Source: Buddleja alternifolia
Taxonomy: Eukaryota; Streptophyta; Magnoliopsida; Lamiales; Scrophulariaceae
Reading direction: 5' to 3'
Length of the DNA stretch: 64,000 nt
Assembly (NCBI GenBank): GCA_019426215.1
Contig: CM033402.1
Coordinates: forward strand, 21,400,104 to 21,464,103
Positions 10,561-22,700 of the stretch are shown one piece after another (position 1 is the stretch's first letter; each line of letters opens with the position of its first letter). Both the position numbers and the translations under genes were made by a program. Below the pieces are notes generated by a model. That model did not search any database. It saw only the letters and a program-made list of their open reading frames with translations, and was not told the DNA's origin.

Positions 10561-12292
10561 ATGGGTAAACAAGTTAAATCATCGTTCAAGAGAAAACTTC
10601 ATCTATCTACCTCTAGAATACTTGAACTACTTCACATGGATTTGTTTGGACCTGTTCAAACGATCAGTGTAAGCGGTAAGAAGTATACTTTGGTGATAGT
10701 AGATGATTTCTCTCGATTTAGTTGGGTGGAATTTCTTTCATCCAAAGATGAAACATGTGACAAGTTAACAACGCTTATTCGGCAACTTTAAATATTGAAA
10801 AATCTTAAGGTTGCAAGAATAAGAAGCGATCACGGTACTGAGTTTACTAACAAGAATGTTGAGAAGTTTTGTGCAGAAAATGGAATACATCATGAGTATT
10901 CAGCTCCCAGAACTCCCCAACAAAATGGTGTTGCTGAGCGCCGGAACCGAACGCTTAAGGAAGCTGCTAGGACAATGTTAGCAGAATCCAAGCTCGCTCC
11001 TAGGTTTTGGGCCGAAGCGATCAACACTGCCTGTTACACTCAAAACTGTTGCATGATTAACAAACAGCATGGGAAAACTCCCTATGAACTGTGGAAGGGA
11101 CGTAAGCCAAATGTTTCATACTTTCACGTCTTTGGTTCAAAATGCTTTATCCATAATAATGGATCCTAAAGTTTAAAGACATTTGATCCTAAAGCCGATG
11201 AGGGAATCTTTCTAGGCTACGCCAAGAATGGAAAGAATTTTCGCATCCTCAATAAGATCAAATCGAAGGTTGAGGATTCTATTCATGTTGTGTTTGATGA
11301 TGCTAACCAAGAACCGAGTAAGGTTAATGTGAATGATGTAGGAGTTGAAGATCTATGTCATCAAGCGTCTAAGATTACTATTGATGAAGATACTGACGAC
11401 GATGATGAGATCTCAGTGCCACCTCCTAAGATTACTCGCGAGGTTAATATGGACAATATTGTAAGAAATGCTGATGATCATGAAGAGAGTGATCATCAAG
11501 AGAAAACAAGAATCTGTGAACTTGAAGCGCCTACGCAAGAGGATAATCAAGCGTCTGTTCGTCAAGCGTCTGTTCAACCTCTTAACCCTTTCCAACCAGA
11601 TAGACTATGGCTGCGTGATCACCCACCAGAGCAGATTATTAGAGATATTGAAGTGCATGTTAGAACTAGAGCCGCTACGCTCAATGAGGTTATGTTCGCA
11701 AGCTTTTTATCTCAAATGGAACCTAAGAAAGTGGATGAAGCGCTAAGTGATCCAAGTTGGATTGAAGCCATGCAAGAAGAACTTAATCAATTTGAACAAA
11801 ATAAGGTTTGGATGCTAGTATCAAGGCCAACTCACCAAGGAGTTATTGGAACTAGATGGGTATATAGAATCAAGATGGATGAGAACGGCATTGTGATAAG
11901 AAACAAGGCCAGACTCGTAGCTCAAGGATATTGCCAAGAGGAGGGTATTGACTTTGATGAGACATACGCTCCTGTCGCTCGTCTTGAAGCAATCCGCATG
12001 TTTCTAGCGTATGCAGCGTTCAACAAGTTCATGGTGTATCAGATGGATGTAAAGAGTGCCTCCCTGAATGGTAAACTCCAAGAAGAAGTATATGTGGAGC
12101 AACCACCAGGATTCATCAACAATCATGGTAAGGGTATGGTTTACAAGCCAGACAAAGCACTTTATGGGCTTAAGCAAGCACCCCGAGCATGGTATGACAC
12201 TCTCTCTATCTTTCTCATTGGTAAAGGCTTTTCAAAAGGCAGCGTTGATACAATGTTATTCAAAATTACCAATAACGAAGATACTCTCTTAG
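10561..12292 (+). pseudogene. pol: Copia integrase and N-terminal RT of C1, cut before the catalytic YVDD region
   Basis: One reading frame with stops at 10789-10791 and 11167-11169 encodes the integrase core and part of RT. The integrase DDE residues are visible: Asp in LLHMDLFGPV, Asp in RSDHGTEF and Glu in QNGVAERRNRTL. A Ser/Asp-rich linker (about 11290-11700) leads to RT, with [30 protein letters not shown] and the motif-A Asp in [13 protein letters not shown] reads to LLVQ at about 12292. In C2 the next residues are the degraded YVDD region. Here they are replaced by a reverse-complement LTR, giving a chimeric tail to 12363. RNase H is absent. Confidence 0.9.
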
Positions 12293-12906
12293 TCCAAGCA
12301 GTAATTGGTACCACTCCTTCCTCACTGGAACTTGTCGGAGAAGATACCTATGAACAAGAATAATTTGATATTAATAATTTTCTATCAAATGCTTGTGGAA
12401 TTCGTAATTATAAAGAATAGAAGAGCATATATTTATATGAGGAGCAAAAGTGAATGAAAATAAGGAAATAGAAAACGACTACTTCCATAATACAAAGTCA
12501 ATAGGCTCCTGTCGTTAATTAGTGGATCTTAATTGATGCTGCAGGGATATGGAGATGCAAACATACCAAAATAGTGAACCATTAATAAAGCAGGATTATA
12601 TATGAAAGTGATAATATTCTAGAGATGTATACTTCCCTTTCGAAGTGTGGTAGAGATAAGGAAAGATATTATAAGATTATAGAAGGATACATCTTATAAT
12701 ATGACAAAGATTAGATAGACAAAATTAATGAGAGAATAAGATTGGAAATCGGTGATGTGTACTTCCCTTAAACGTGAGGCCAAAGATATGATAGCTTGCT
12801 GGAATTTACCAAAAATCTGCACAAGGAAAGAAACAAATATAAGCATTTAATCAAGCTACTTGTCATCTTCAAAACCAAATGAGATTTGATACCAAAAAGG
12901 TCAACA
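12293..12906 (-). mobile_element. Reverse-strand Sirevirus-like LTR fragment inside the left arm
   Basis: This is the reverse complement of 32250-32863, the first 614 bp of the B 5' LTR. It starts at the pol junction (TCCAAGCAG) and ends in GGTCAACA. The next five bases are AAATC, the complement of the GATTT TSD next to B, which shows that the flank was copied with it. Confidence 0.88.
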
Positions 12907-13343
12907 AAATCCCTAATTTTAATTAAATCTCTAAACCTTAATTAAATCAATTAACCAATCTTCTTCTTCACCATGCCTGCCGCTATCCCTCCACCTACCG
13001 CCGTCCTCCCTCCACCACCAACCCATCTTCAATTCTAAAATTCACCATTTTTATACTCATAAACTCATAAAAAATCGAATTCAAATTTCTATAACTCACC
13101 ATTCTGAAAATTATGGGTTTATACCCATAAGCCCATTTCAAAATTCACCATTTTAAAATTCAATTTGGGTGTGCGTATATATATGTGTGTGTGTGTGTGT
13201 GTCTGTCTGTTTATACATATTTGTGTGTGAGCCTATATACATACATATATAAATGCATATGTGTGCGTGTGTGCGTCTGTTTATATATGTGTGTGTGTGT
13301 GTCCGCGTGTGTGTGCATGTCTGCATGGGTGTGTGTGTGAGTT

Positions 13344-13391
<48 letters not shown>

Positions 13392-13459
13392 TGCATGTGT
13401 GTATATATATGTGTGTGTGTGTGTCTACGTGTGTTTATATGTATATGTGTGTGTGTATG
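12907..13459. repeat. Spacer with GT/AT microsatellite (left arm)
   Basis: The first 250 bp are AT-rich with no gene. About 13165-13459 is a long alternating GT and AT simple repeat. Cys/Val-rich ORFs here are products of the repeat. The partner spacer is 31691-32249, and the repeat lengths differ between arms. Confidence 0.85.
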
Positions 13460-14044
13460 TGTCAGGCCCCAATTTTTAGCCCTGAAAGGGGCGTGAACCT
13501 TTCAATTAAGTAGTCAAATTCAAAATCTGACACACTTCGACAATTTATCTAGTAGGGTCACGGCTCTAATGTCAACCAAACATATTAAGTAACTTACTAT
13601 TCATGGCTCAATCTGCAATACTCACCTCTAGGATTGCCCATGTCTACACTCATGATCCTCCAAGCCAGTCTCATTGCTCAACTTACCTCTAACTGGAAGA
13701 AAGAAAGTGAAATACGTAAGCAAAGGCTTAGTGAGCGCCAGTGTTCGTGTGAAATGTGCTTAAAATAGTTTTTAGACCCAAAATCATAAGTTAATGAGAT
13801 GAAATCAATAATAGTTTTTTATTTTTCAGAAAATCAATTAAATAGTTAAAATGACATTTGCGTTCAGATAGCAGTTAAGCAATAGGTGATATGACACCAA
13901 AACTTTAGTATAAACACTTAGTATTACAGTAACTTTACATTTCACATTTAAGCAGTAGGGGGCCATGTTAGCAGTAGCATCGTGTCCGATGACTTTGCTC
14001 ATAGCACTTTGGGTCTCGCTGCTTCTTCCTTGTCACCCCTGAAC
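13460..14044 (-). mobile_element. Gypsy LTR 3' part, reverse strand (left arm)
   Basis: It begins TGTCAGGCCCC, the complement of the LTR end GGGGCCTGACA at 31690, and runs to the TSD TGAAC at 14040-14044 that flanks the nested copia solo LTR. Confidence 0.85.
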
Positions 14045-15596
14045 TGTTGGTCCTAAGTGGCATACGAAAGGGTCCAGAAGGGGGGGTTGAATAGACCCTT
14101 TAGTCTTTTTCGACTTCCAAAGTTTCGTATTAAAAAAGGTTTTGGACGCTTGAAATGTAGACGCTTGACTGAGCGTTTTCTTGAAATATAGACGCTTAGA
14201 CTAAGTGTCTGATGTTTTTAGAAAGTTAACTTAGACTTGATTTGAATACTTTAACCAAGTAGGTTCAAGCGCTCAGTTCTTTAAACAGTGTTAGCACAGC
14301 GGAATAATTTTAGAGTCTTCTCTTTTGGAATTCTTTAGCGTCACAAGTTATTTCGTAGTTGCTTAGCGTTTGATTGTGTTTTACTTAATCAATTTATGCA
14401 ATGATATGATAGATAAGATAATTGACTGTGAAGTAAAAGACACAATATTTGTAAGGTTCGTTGGGTGATGTAATCCCAACTACGTCCTTCTTCTCCTTGA
14501 ACACTTGGAGGCAATCCACTAAAATGATTCTCAAAGAATCACACAGAATCTTCTACAAATTAGGGAGAGATAGATGTCGATGACTTGAGCTCCTTGATCA
14601 CACAGATTTCTGCTCCAAATCACTTCAATCCCCTTACTTCTTTCACCCAAAAATAATGCAAGTATCCAACTTCAACTTCACACAGATCGCGAGGCTTGGA
14701 TGGGGTTTTCTAAGCGGTTTGTTTGATTTTGATGAAGTTCAAACAACTGGAGATATCTCAATAGTAATGTGGTTTCTTCGAAAAGAATGTTTGAGATATT
14801 GGTTGACTGTCTCAGGTTTTAAAAAAAAAGCAAAGAGAATGTTTTCTTGAATATTCTGGCTTTTCTGAAAGTTTAAGGAATGAGACTTCAATGCAACAAC
14901 AATTTAGCTTGGAAATCGATTGTATCTTTGGCTTGTTGTTGAAGTCCTATTTATAGGCATTCTTGGAGAAAGTGTCCGTTTGACACATGCACAGGCACGT
15001 GTCTCTCACTTTCGCGAGTGAACAGTTTTTTATCCTTTTTCCTGAAAATCTATTGCACAAAAGTTGGTGCTGCAGTCTATGAATAGTTGACAGTCCAATA
15101 GGGTGGCTTCTCCATACATCTGAAAATGCTTATCACATTTAATGCTCTTATCAGCATTTAATGCATTTGAATTAAATGCCCATTGGCACCTAATGCGTTG
15201 AGAATATTTGCATTAAACTCCTTCCAGACTTAGAAATAGATTCAGGTGAAATCAGTCATTGATGGACGTTTATCCATCCTTGAATCACTTCTGTCCTATA
15301 AGGTAACGCTTGATATAGCTGGTCATTTGGACGCTTGGAGACTTTATCTTCATTCAGACTTCAGGCGCTTGAGTCTTCAAACTTAACTACTGATAAACTC
15401 ACTCAGAAATTATCAGACGCTCAGCCTAAGACTACTTAGCCTAACAATCTAGAATAAAAACAAAACAAAGCCTATTACAAATCTAACGCTTCAAAGCTTA
15501 TACATGATTTCTACTAAAATCAAGCTTACATATTTTGGGTTCTAACATAAAGTCCTAATTGTCATCATCAAAACATCAAACATGAAATTCCTAACA
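14045..15596 (-). mobile_element. Copia C-family solo LTR, reverse strand (left arm)
   Basis: It runs from TGTTGGTCC to TTCCTAACA on the plus strand, which is a complete C-family LTR in reverse. The flanking 5 bp repeats TGAAC (14040-14044 and 15597-15601) match the GTTCA repeats around its twin at 29567-31105. It carries a TATA box near 14945. Confidence 0.9.
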
Positions 15597-15601
15597 TGAA
15601 C

Positions 15602-17754
15602 AATCGGCTTAAAAGCCATCACCTTATGCCTCCCCACTTAGGCTCGCGAAGCCCGTTTGGTCATATCCTGGGAATGCCACAATTCAATTCCTATGACCCA
15701 CTCACCCTCAGAACACTCCGTCTTTGGGTGTTGGGATTTGGCCGTGGATAGCGGGAACCGTTTTAAGACCGCAAGCCCGTGCCTGTCCAGCCGAACCCTA
15801 GCCCTATCCACGCCCGACACTTGGGCCCGACGCTCAAACATATACAATATGCAATCACATAATTTCACATTTGATGCAATAGTGGCCTTTTGGCTCATGA
15901 TACAATAATCAGTCAACTTTAGTGAATATGTGCCAAACGGGTGTTGAAAATATATACTTTTTTGGAAATCATTTTCTCCATAATATGCATTTAAAACGAT
16001 TCACGACCTTGGAAAAATGTACAATGCAATGGTTTGGAAAAAGTACTTTTGATATTATTTGTAAAACATTGAAATTCATTTATTTGATAATGGTAAAACC
16101 ACAACAAATTGCATATAAATATATATAGAACGTAATAAAACTTCCTTCCAGCTTTGAAAGACGTATAAATATAATTTTGCAAGGCAACTCACAGTACATT
16201 TTCGAGCTACTCAGTATCGTCACCGAGCGAATCTCCAACTCTACCAACTTGTCAAATTGTGTTTCCTCAAATATTGTTGTTTAGAACGAACCTATTCCAA
16301 ATAAGAACGTAATCACTACTATACTTACATAATTAAGTTATCTGGATTCTAATTCCCAATATGATACACACTTAATTGCAAATAACCAAAGGTTAATGCT
16401 AAGACAACTTACCCAACACTTAGCCAACTTCAATACTATGTATAGCTCGGATCCAAGAAGCTGAAAACCTCCATTGTTCATTCGTGAACAAGATTACACC
16501 AGATCGCTTCACCGCGTGCCTCCCTTAATTGTTGCGCGCCTCCGCCATTATCCTTTGTTCGTCCCTTTAACATTCCAATTTATAGCTAAACTTAATATCC
16601 ATAGATTCTCAAATAACTAAGATTTCTGACAATCTAAATTTCATCTCAAGAACCTGACTGAAAAGGATAAATCATCCCTTCAAACTCAACGTCCCGAAAC
16701 GGCCAGATTTAGACATGTCAAGCTACCTTGTAGACAAATCAACTTTCCATTCACATCATACCAAGGATTTTGGAAACTCTTACCACTAACAACATCTAAT
16801 TTCAAAGAGTTGTCTAGTGGTTATCTCGAATTTACCATAGAACCAAAATAAAGGGTATTTCAAGACGAAGAAACATGAATGAGAGTTTCTAGAAATCAAA
16901 ACAGCATACTCGCATAGGTTGTTTGATGGCCATTTTTGGACTATTTCCTCATCAATCTTCAACAAACTTTACATTCAACATATCTACAATAAATAAAGAT
17001 CCTAAATACAATTTTGCATGTTTGATCAGAGCATAGAAAAAGGGGTTCTTGGGCAATTGAATACGAAACACAGATTCTGGAATTCAATAGAGATTAATAG
17101 CAGTGATGATTTGACTGAGAATACTAAGATATTTTCTAAATGATTTCCAACAAAACTTACCAGTATCAATATCTACACTCAATGAGCTTTCCAGGGGTGG
17201 TCTTTCATGTCCGATCAAACCATTGGAAGGTTTATTTCCTTGCAAATGAAAATAGAATATATTTCTGGAAACCAAAATCTGAACAGCCTAGCACAATGTG
17301 TGGGGCGATTCTGAAACTTTCTGTGGCAGATAAGAAACATCGGATTCCATAGTGTCATTCCTCATTGTCTTGTGAAGAATTTGAGCTAAAGAACACTCAA
17401 TTTGGACAACACTTCATCCCTCAAAACATTAAAATACAAACATTGCCAGTGCTGAAAATGTTGTGCGAAAATGCTGATATTTCCCCTCTTCATTGCCTCT
17501 TGATGTTGTAAGGAAAAGGATGGATGTATAAGGGTATATATAGAGGTGCAACAAGGACTAATATGCAAATACTTCTTCTTTCCCCTTTTCAAATGATCCC
17601 TAATGCAATTATATTTGCATTCAAACCCCTAATAGATATTATCTAGTAAAATAATTTCAATCCCACTTGTTTAATAAAATATCTTGACATATCAGTTATA
17701 AAACTAATATAGATCAAGTAATTTCCAATAGAGTATAGTACTAGTCATCAAATT
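15602..17754 (-). mobile_element. Gypsy LTR 5' part, reverse strand (left arm)
   Basis: This is the reverse complement of 27410-29561 and includes the GC-rich block at about 15640-15840. Small conserved ORFs here recur in the right arm only because the DNA was copied. No gene is supported. A TATA-like stretch lies near 17540, in the reverse orientation. Confidence 0.82.
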
Positions 17755-18605
17755 TGTTGTCTCAAGTGGCATACGAAAGGGTCTAGAAGGGGGGGGGGGG
17801 TTGAATAGACCCTGAAGTCTTTTTCGGCTTCAAAAGATTCATATTAAAAAGGATTTTGGACGCTTGAAAAGTAGACGCTTGAAGTGTCTAACACTTGACT
17901 TAAGCGTTCACTTAAAATATAGGCGCTTTGGTGAAGCATCTAACCAAGATTGTTTTTAGAAAGTTAACTTAGATTTCAAGACTTGAATACTACAACCAAA
18001 TAGGTTTGAGCGTTCACTTCTTTGACCAGTGTTAGCACAGCGGAATATTTTTGGAGTCTTCTCTTTGAAAGCTTTAGCGTCACAGAACGTGTATTTAGTT
18101 GCTTAACGTTTGATTGAGTTTTACTTTATCAGTTTATGATATGACAAAATGAATGCTGAAAGTAAAGTAAAGAACAATATTTGTAAGGTTCGTTGGGTGG
18201 TGTAATCCCAACTACGTCCTTCTTCTCCTCGAACACTTGGAGGCAATCCACTAAAATGATTCTCAAAGAATCACACAAAATCTTCTACAAATTAGGGAGA
18301 GATGGATGTCGATGACTTGAGCTCCTTGATCACACAGATTTCTGCTCCAAATCACTTCAATGCCCTTGCTTCTTTCACCCAGAAATATGGCAAGTATCCA
18401 ACTTCGACTTCACACAGATCGCGAGACTTGGATATGGGTTTTTCTAAATGGTTTGTTTGATTTTAATAAAGTTCAAACAACTAGAACTATCTCAGTAGTA
18501 ATGTGGGTTTCTCCGAAAAGAATATTTGAGATATTGGTTGACTGTCTCAGGATTTGAAGAAAAGCAAAGAGAATATTTTCTTGAAAGTTTTGGCTTTTCT
18601 GAGAT
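17755..18605 (-). mobile_element. End of the C1 3' LTR, reverse strand (left arm)
   Basis: It starts TGTTGTCTCAAGTGGC, with one G lost relative to the right arm, and continues to GCTTTTCTGAGAT, where the TR-GAG-type LTR begins. It corresponds to 26560-27409. Confidence 0.88.
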
Positions 18606-19760
18606 TGATATATGTTATTTTTACACTAGTTTTCCCCCGTTTATCGACTTAGTTTCGATTGTTTCCTTGATAATTTGATCACATATGATGCTTTGACCCT
18701 TGTTTTCTCATATTTTATAGAATAACATAACATTTGGAGGAAAAGAACAAGGATTGAAGATAAATCATGCATAAAGACACAAACTGTCTGCGCAGTGCTA
18801 GAGTTTATGCAATAAATTTCTCTAGTCAAGTCCAAATTACACAATTCTTATACCAATGGAAAGATAAGAGGAAAAGGTACATTTCTTATGTTGAAGACAA
18901 AGATCAGATATGTAGGGAAGGAGGTGAAAACGTCATCGGAAGAGACGTCTTACGATGGAGTTTTCTCATTCAGTGACTTGTGAGACGATTTTGTCATCTT
19001 TAACATTTGATTTAGGCCCCAGTGTATTCTTGAGAGTTGCAGAGATTTGTTTTAGAATTCTACAGCATCTTGAATCAGTGTATTCCGACATCGGTAGAGA
19101 ACGTTATGCGAATTTTACCAAAACTGGCCGGAGCAGCAGGGGAACACCGCGGCGTTCATCACCAACGCCGCGGCGTTCAGGAGCAGAATGTTGAACGCCG
19201 CGGCGTTTGAGACAGCGGGTTGGTCTATAAATACCCCTTTTAGCCATTTTTTACCCTAACTCACCTTGGATATCAGCAACCACACGAAAATAGAGAGAGG
19301 GAGAGCTTAGAAGAGAAGATTAAAGGTCAAAACATGGAGAATTCAACAAGGAATCCACATCTCTACAAGAATTAGGGAGTTTTTACATATTTGTTTCTTG
19401 AATTTGTTCAAATCTCCTATGACTTGTATGATTTATATTTGCACTTTTGACATGAATATGAGCTAAACTTGTTTGATTGAGGCCATGGATAGGCCATTTA
19501 TGTTATTTTGATTGTTGATTTGTTGGTGTTTATTGGATTAATTTTGGTTTTAGCTATGTATTCAGTATTTGATCTCAATGCTACATTTGCTTGATCACCA
19601 AGTGTTTGATAAAATGCCTAGGTTAGAGATCGAGAGATAATAACCTAGGGAAGATATAAACATTGAATACCCTATAGTTAAACCGACTAGAGATAGACTC
19701 GGTTTCTTTAGGTGGCTTTCCATTCACGTGGGGAATTCCTAGACCTTAAATGCATCCTCG
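18606..19760 (+). mobile_element. TR-GAG-type gypsy LTR, truncated (left arm)
   Basis: It begins TGATATATGTTATTTTTAC and matches the reverse complement of 25405-26559. It contains three GC-rich palindromes and a TATA box, then breaks at 19760 (GCATCCTCG), where the third-ORF coding sequence of C1 starts. The missing LTR end is the part found at 24991-25404 on the right. Confidence 0.85.
19143..19233 (+). promoter_or_regulatory. Three GC-rich palindromes upstream of a TATA box
   Basis: AACACCGCGGCGTT at 19143, and the perfect 14 bp palindrome AACGCCGCGGCGTT at 19164 and 19194, precede CTATAAATA at 19225-19233. Starts are 21 and 30 bp apart, near two and three helical turns. The same arrangement is kept in the other LTRs of this family, which suggests a promoter-proximal binding site. 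Confidence 0.65.
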
Positions 19761-22700
19761 GAGGACAGGAAATCTATCTCTTGCCTCCTCTCTATGTCCA
19801 AGAAAGAGCCAGCAAAAGAATTTGTGTTGACTGCTGACTCCATTGTAAAGCACTTCAATCTTCGTAATGAAGGTGATGCACTGGATAGTGTCACTCTGGC
19901 ACAAATCAAGGAATCATGGACGGTTTTGAGGGCGTACGATGGTGTACCCTACACCCAACACTTTGAAAAGAAAGATCTGGTATCTCAGTACAGACTGTTG
20001 GCTGATTTCTGCTGTAAAATTGTTGAATGCAGAGTGGGCACGTTCGATAAGGTCAACCCTATCCAATTTCAGATGATGACTTCTATACTTCTCTCCATCA
20101 AAATCAACTGGAGTGAGTACATCTTTGGAAGATTTAGGGACTGTCTGCACACCCCTAATAAACCATATGAACTTGTTTTGAGTGACCTTCTGTACAGATC
20201 AGACTGCGTTTACTCATCAGGTCTCCCGCTGAATAAAACTAAGTTTTTTGGACGAAGGATTCTGACCAATCTTTTCAATCCTCCCAAAATTGGTGGTGCT
20301 GCTAAACCACTTTCTGAGCGTCAAACTGTACGTGAAGCGTCTGATGAAGAGGCTAAGCGTCCTGCTCCAGAGGAACCCGTGAAGCATCCTGCTGTTACCA
20401 AGAAGAGGGCTCCTAGAAAGCCCAAGGTACAAGCTGTTCCTGCTCCTCAGAAAGATGATGAGGAAACTGATGAGGATGCACAGGACAAGTTACCTCTCAA
20501 GCGGAGGAAGCTGGAAGGAATCATCAAACAAATCGAATTCGATGAACCAACTGCTGCCCCTCCTGCTCAAGCGCTTAAACTCGTTGAAGGAGTCAACGTG
20601 AAGAAAATATTCAAGCGTTCCAGGACAAGGAAGCGTCGAGCTGCTCTTGTTCCTGAAGAGCCTGAGACTATTGAGCCAAGCGCTCAAGTTGTTGTTGAGC
20701 CAAGCGCTCAAAGTGTTGCCATTGAGACAAGTTCTCAGGGTAAGTTTATTTCTTCCCACAGCATTCCTATTCCTACATCTGTAGAAGATCCTGTTTTTAT
20801 AGAGGATAGTTCTGCTGCTGAAGCATCAACCGATGTCCATCTAGATGTTGAGATGACAGAAGTTGTGGCGATTGCCAAAGATATTGCCGCAGAAGCTGCT
20901 GCAATTGAACGTGAGGAACCTGCTCTCAAAGAGGATCAGTCATCAATCCCTGCTCCATCTATAATAGAGGCACGCTTAGAAGGTCAGAGCGTTGCTGAAG
21001 ACGTTACAAAGCCAAGGCACTTCTTCCAACTGGACCCGCTGAAGACGATTGATCATTCAATCAACTACATGCCTCCAGCACTTGAAGAAGATTTCATTCC
21101 TGCCGGATATAATGAAGACAGATATATTGCTGCTAAGAATGAGATTGCCCTGCTGATTGATATCGACAATAAAATCAGGGATATAGTGTTTAACACTGAG
21201 ATGAAAGAAATTGAGAGAAAGTATTATCGAGCCATTGAACTAGGAAAAACTCCTGGTCAAATATCGTCTTCTCTCATTCTTCAACAAGACAGACAAGGAG
21301 GTAGAACTCCTAGATGTGATGTGGATCTGGCATATTACTTCGACTATGGCCACAACAAGAGTACAGGTTTTTCTCTCAGAGACTATAATATTCGTGTGTA
21401 TGAGCCTCTTCACCCTAGCTTTCTCAATCCATCAGAGGCAGTATTGAACCAAGAAGGCTACACACACTTTCCTCATATTGCGAATAGTCCTGAAAATCCA
21501 GCTCTGGTCAATCCACTTCGCTTATGGAAAAATAAAGTAGTTCATGCCGGTGAGCGTCTAGAATCTCTCACAGATTTGATCCAGACTGAAGCTGATGCAC
21601 ATTTTGATAGCGTCTGGAATGCTAACTATCAGACCGATAGATATCGTTTTGAATCTATCAGAGACATTCACCATGAAGGCATTAGAGCTATTGTCAACGC
21701 TGGCACAGACTACTGCATGAACGAAGTCAATTGGGTTGAAGCTTACGTGGGAAACAAGTTCACTTTCTCAGAATTAGTTCAAGCTCCCCATTTGTTCGGC
21801 ATAGGCATGCATGACAAGAAGCATCATTTCGCCAAGTATTGCCTGAAGAAGCGTCAACAGAGAGTTGGACCTATTCTCAAGCTCCCACTAATTAGACATC
21901 AAGTTGAACAACGTCTACGTCAAGAGCTTCACAGACTATCCATTACTCCTCTACATTTCAACGCTCAAGCGTCTACCAGTGGCAGTACTCAAATTACTAG
22001 CCTGAATTTCGCTCCCAGCCACTGCGAAGATAATTTTAACTTGATGGTGAAGATTATGACTCCATTATCTCTTTTCGACAAAATCTTCACTGCCAATCTC
22101 AGACAATGAAACGGCTCCGTCATCAATTCATTTCGAGGATATCCACTGCTCCCTTCTATCCGCAAAGAGGTACTCAATCATTATGAGTTTGTCCTCTCAC
22201 TGCTTGAAAGAAATCAGGGACTAGCTTAAGCGATCTATCCATATTTAGAAGAGTACTACGCTGCTTATGTGCCTGAGGATCAGCGTCTCAAGTCTCTTCC
22301 CTCTGACTGCTTGATTGGATTCTCTCGAAATTACTCTCCAGACTCCATTTTCTCTATCTGTCGAGCGTCGTCTAAAGTCTTTCCACATCATGTGCTTGAC
22401 ATCATTGGTCCCATGCACATCAGGGCCATTGATAGTCCTCTTCGCACATTTATTTCTGGTTCTTGCTATTCTAGATCTAGACTCACTGAACTTTTGGATG
22501 CTTCGTCCACTTCTCTTGCCGATTTAGCAAATTGGAACTTCCAATTCGATGACTTTCGCTAAGAAGAGTTAGCGCTAGAGAATGCTCCTGCTAAGACATT
22601 TGAAGCGTCCACTTCTGAAGTTGCCAGTTTTCCAGCGTCTGCTGAAGAATATGTTCAAACGTCTTCACCAGAGGATATTCCTGACGCTCTTGAACCAGTT

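Larger units (their letters stand above)
12293..19760 (-). repeat. Left arm of a giant inverted repeat (partner 25405-32863)
   Basis: The 7,468 bp arm is the reverse complement of 25405-32863. In order it carries the start of the Sirevirus B LTR, a host spacer with a GT/AT microsatellite, the gypsy LTR holding a copia solo LTR, the end of the C1 3' LTR, and part of a TR-GAG-type LTR. Identity looks near 98-99 percent by eye, with single-base differences and a different microsatellite length. The content is contiguous and TSD-consistent only on the right, so this arm is the derived copy. Confidence 0.92.

Noticed and set aside
13253..13513. Cys/Val-rich ORFs (also 31637-31991)
   Set aside because: They are translations of the GT/AT microsatellite and differ in length with the repeat number.
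17140..17352. Matching ORF pairs in the two arms (17140/27811, 18641/26321, 18767/26189)
   Set aside because: They match only because the arms are inverted copies. No protein family or coding bias is seen.
20740..20761. 22 bp GTAAGT...CACAG segment as an intron
   Set aside because: It is far too short for plant splicing, and its removal shifts the frame.
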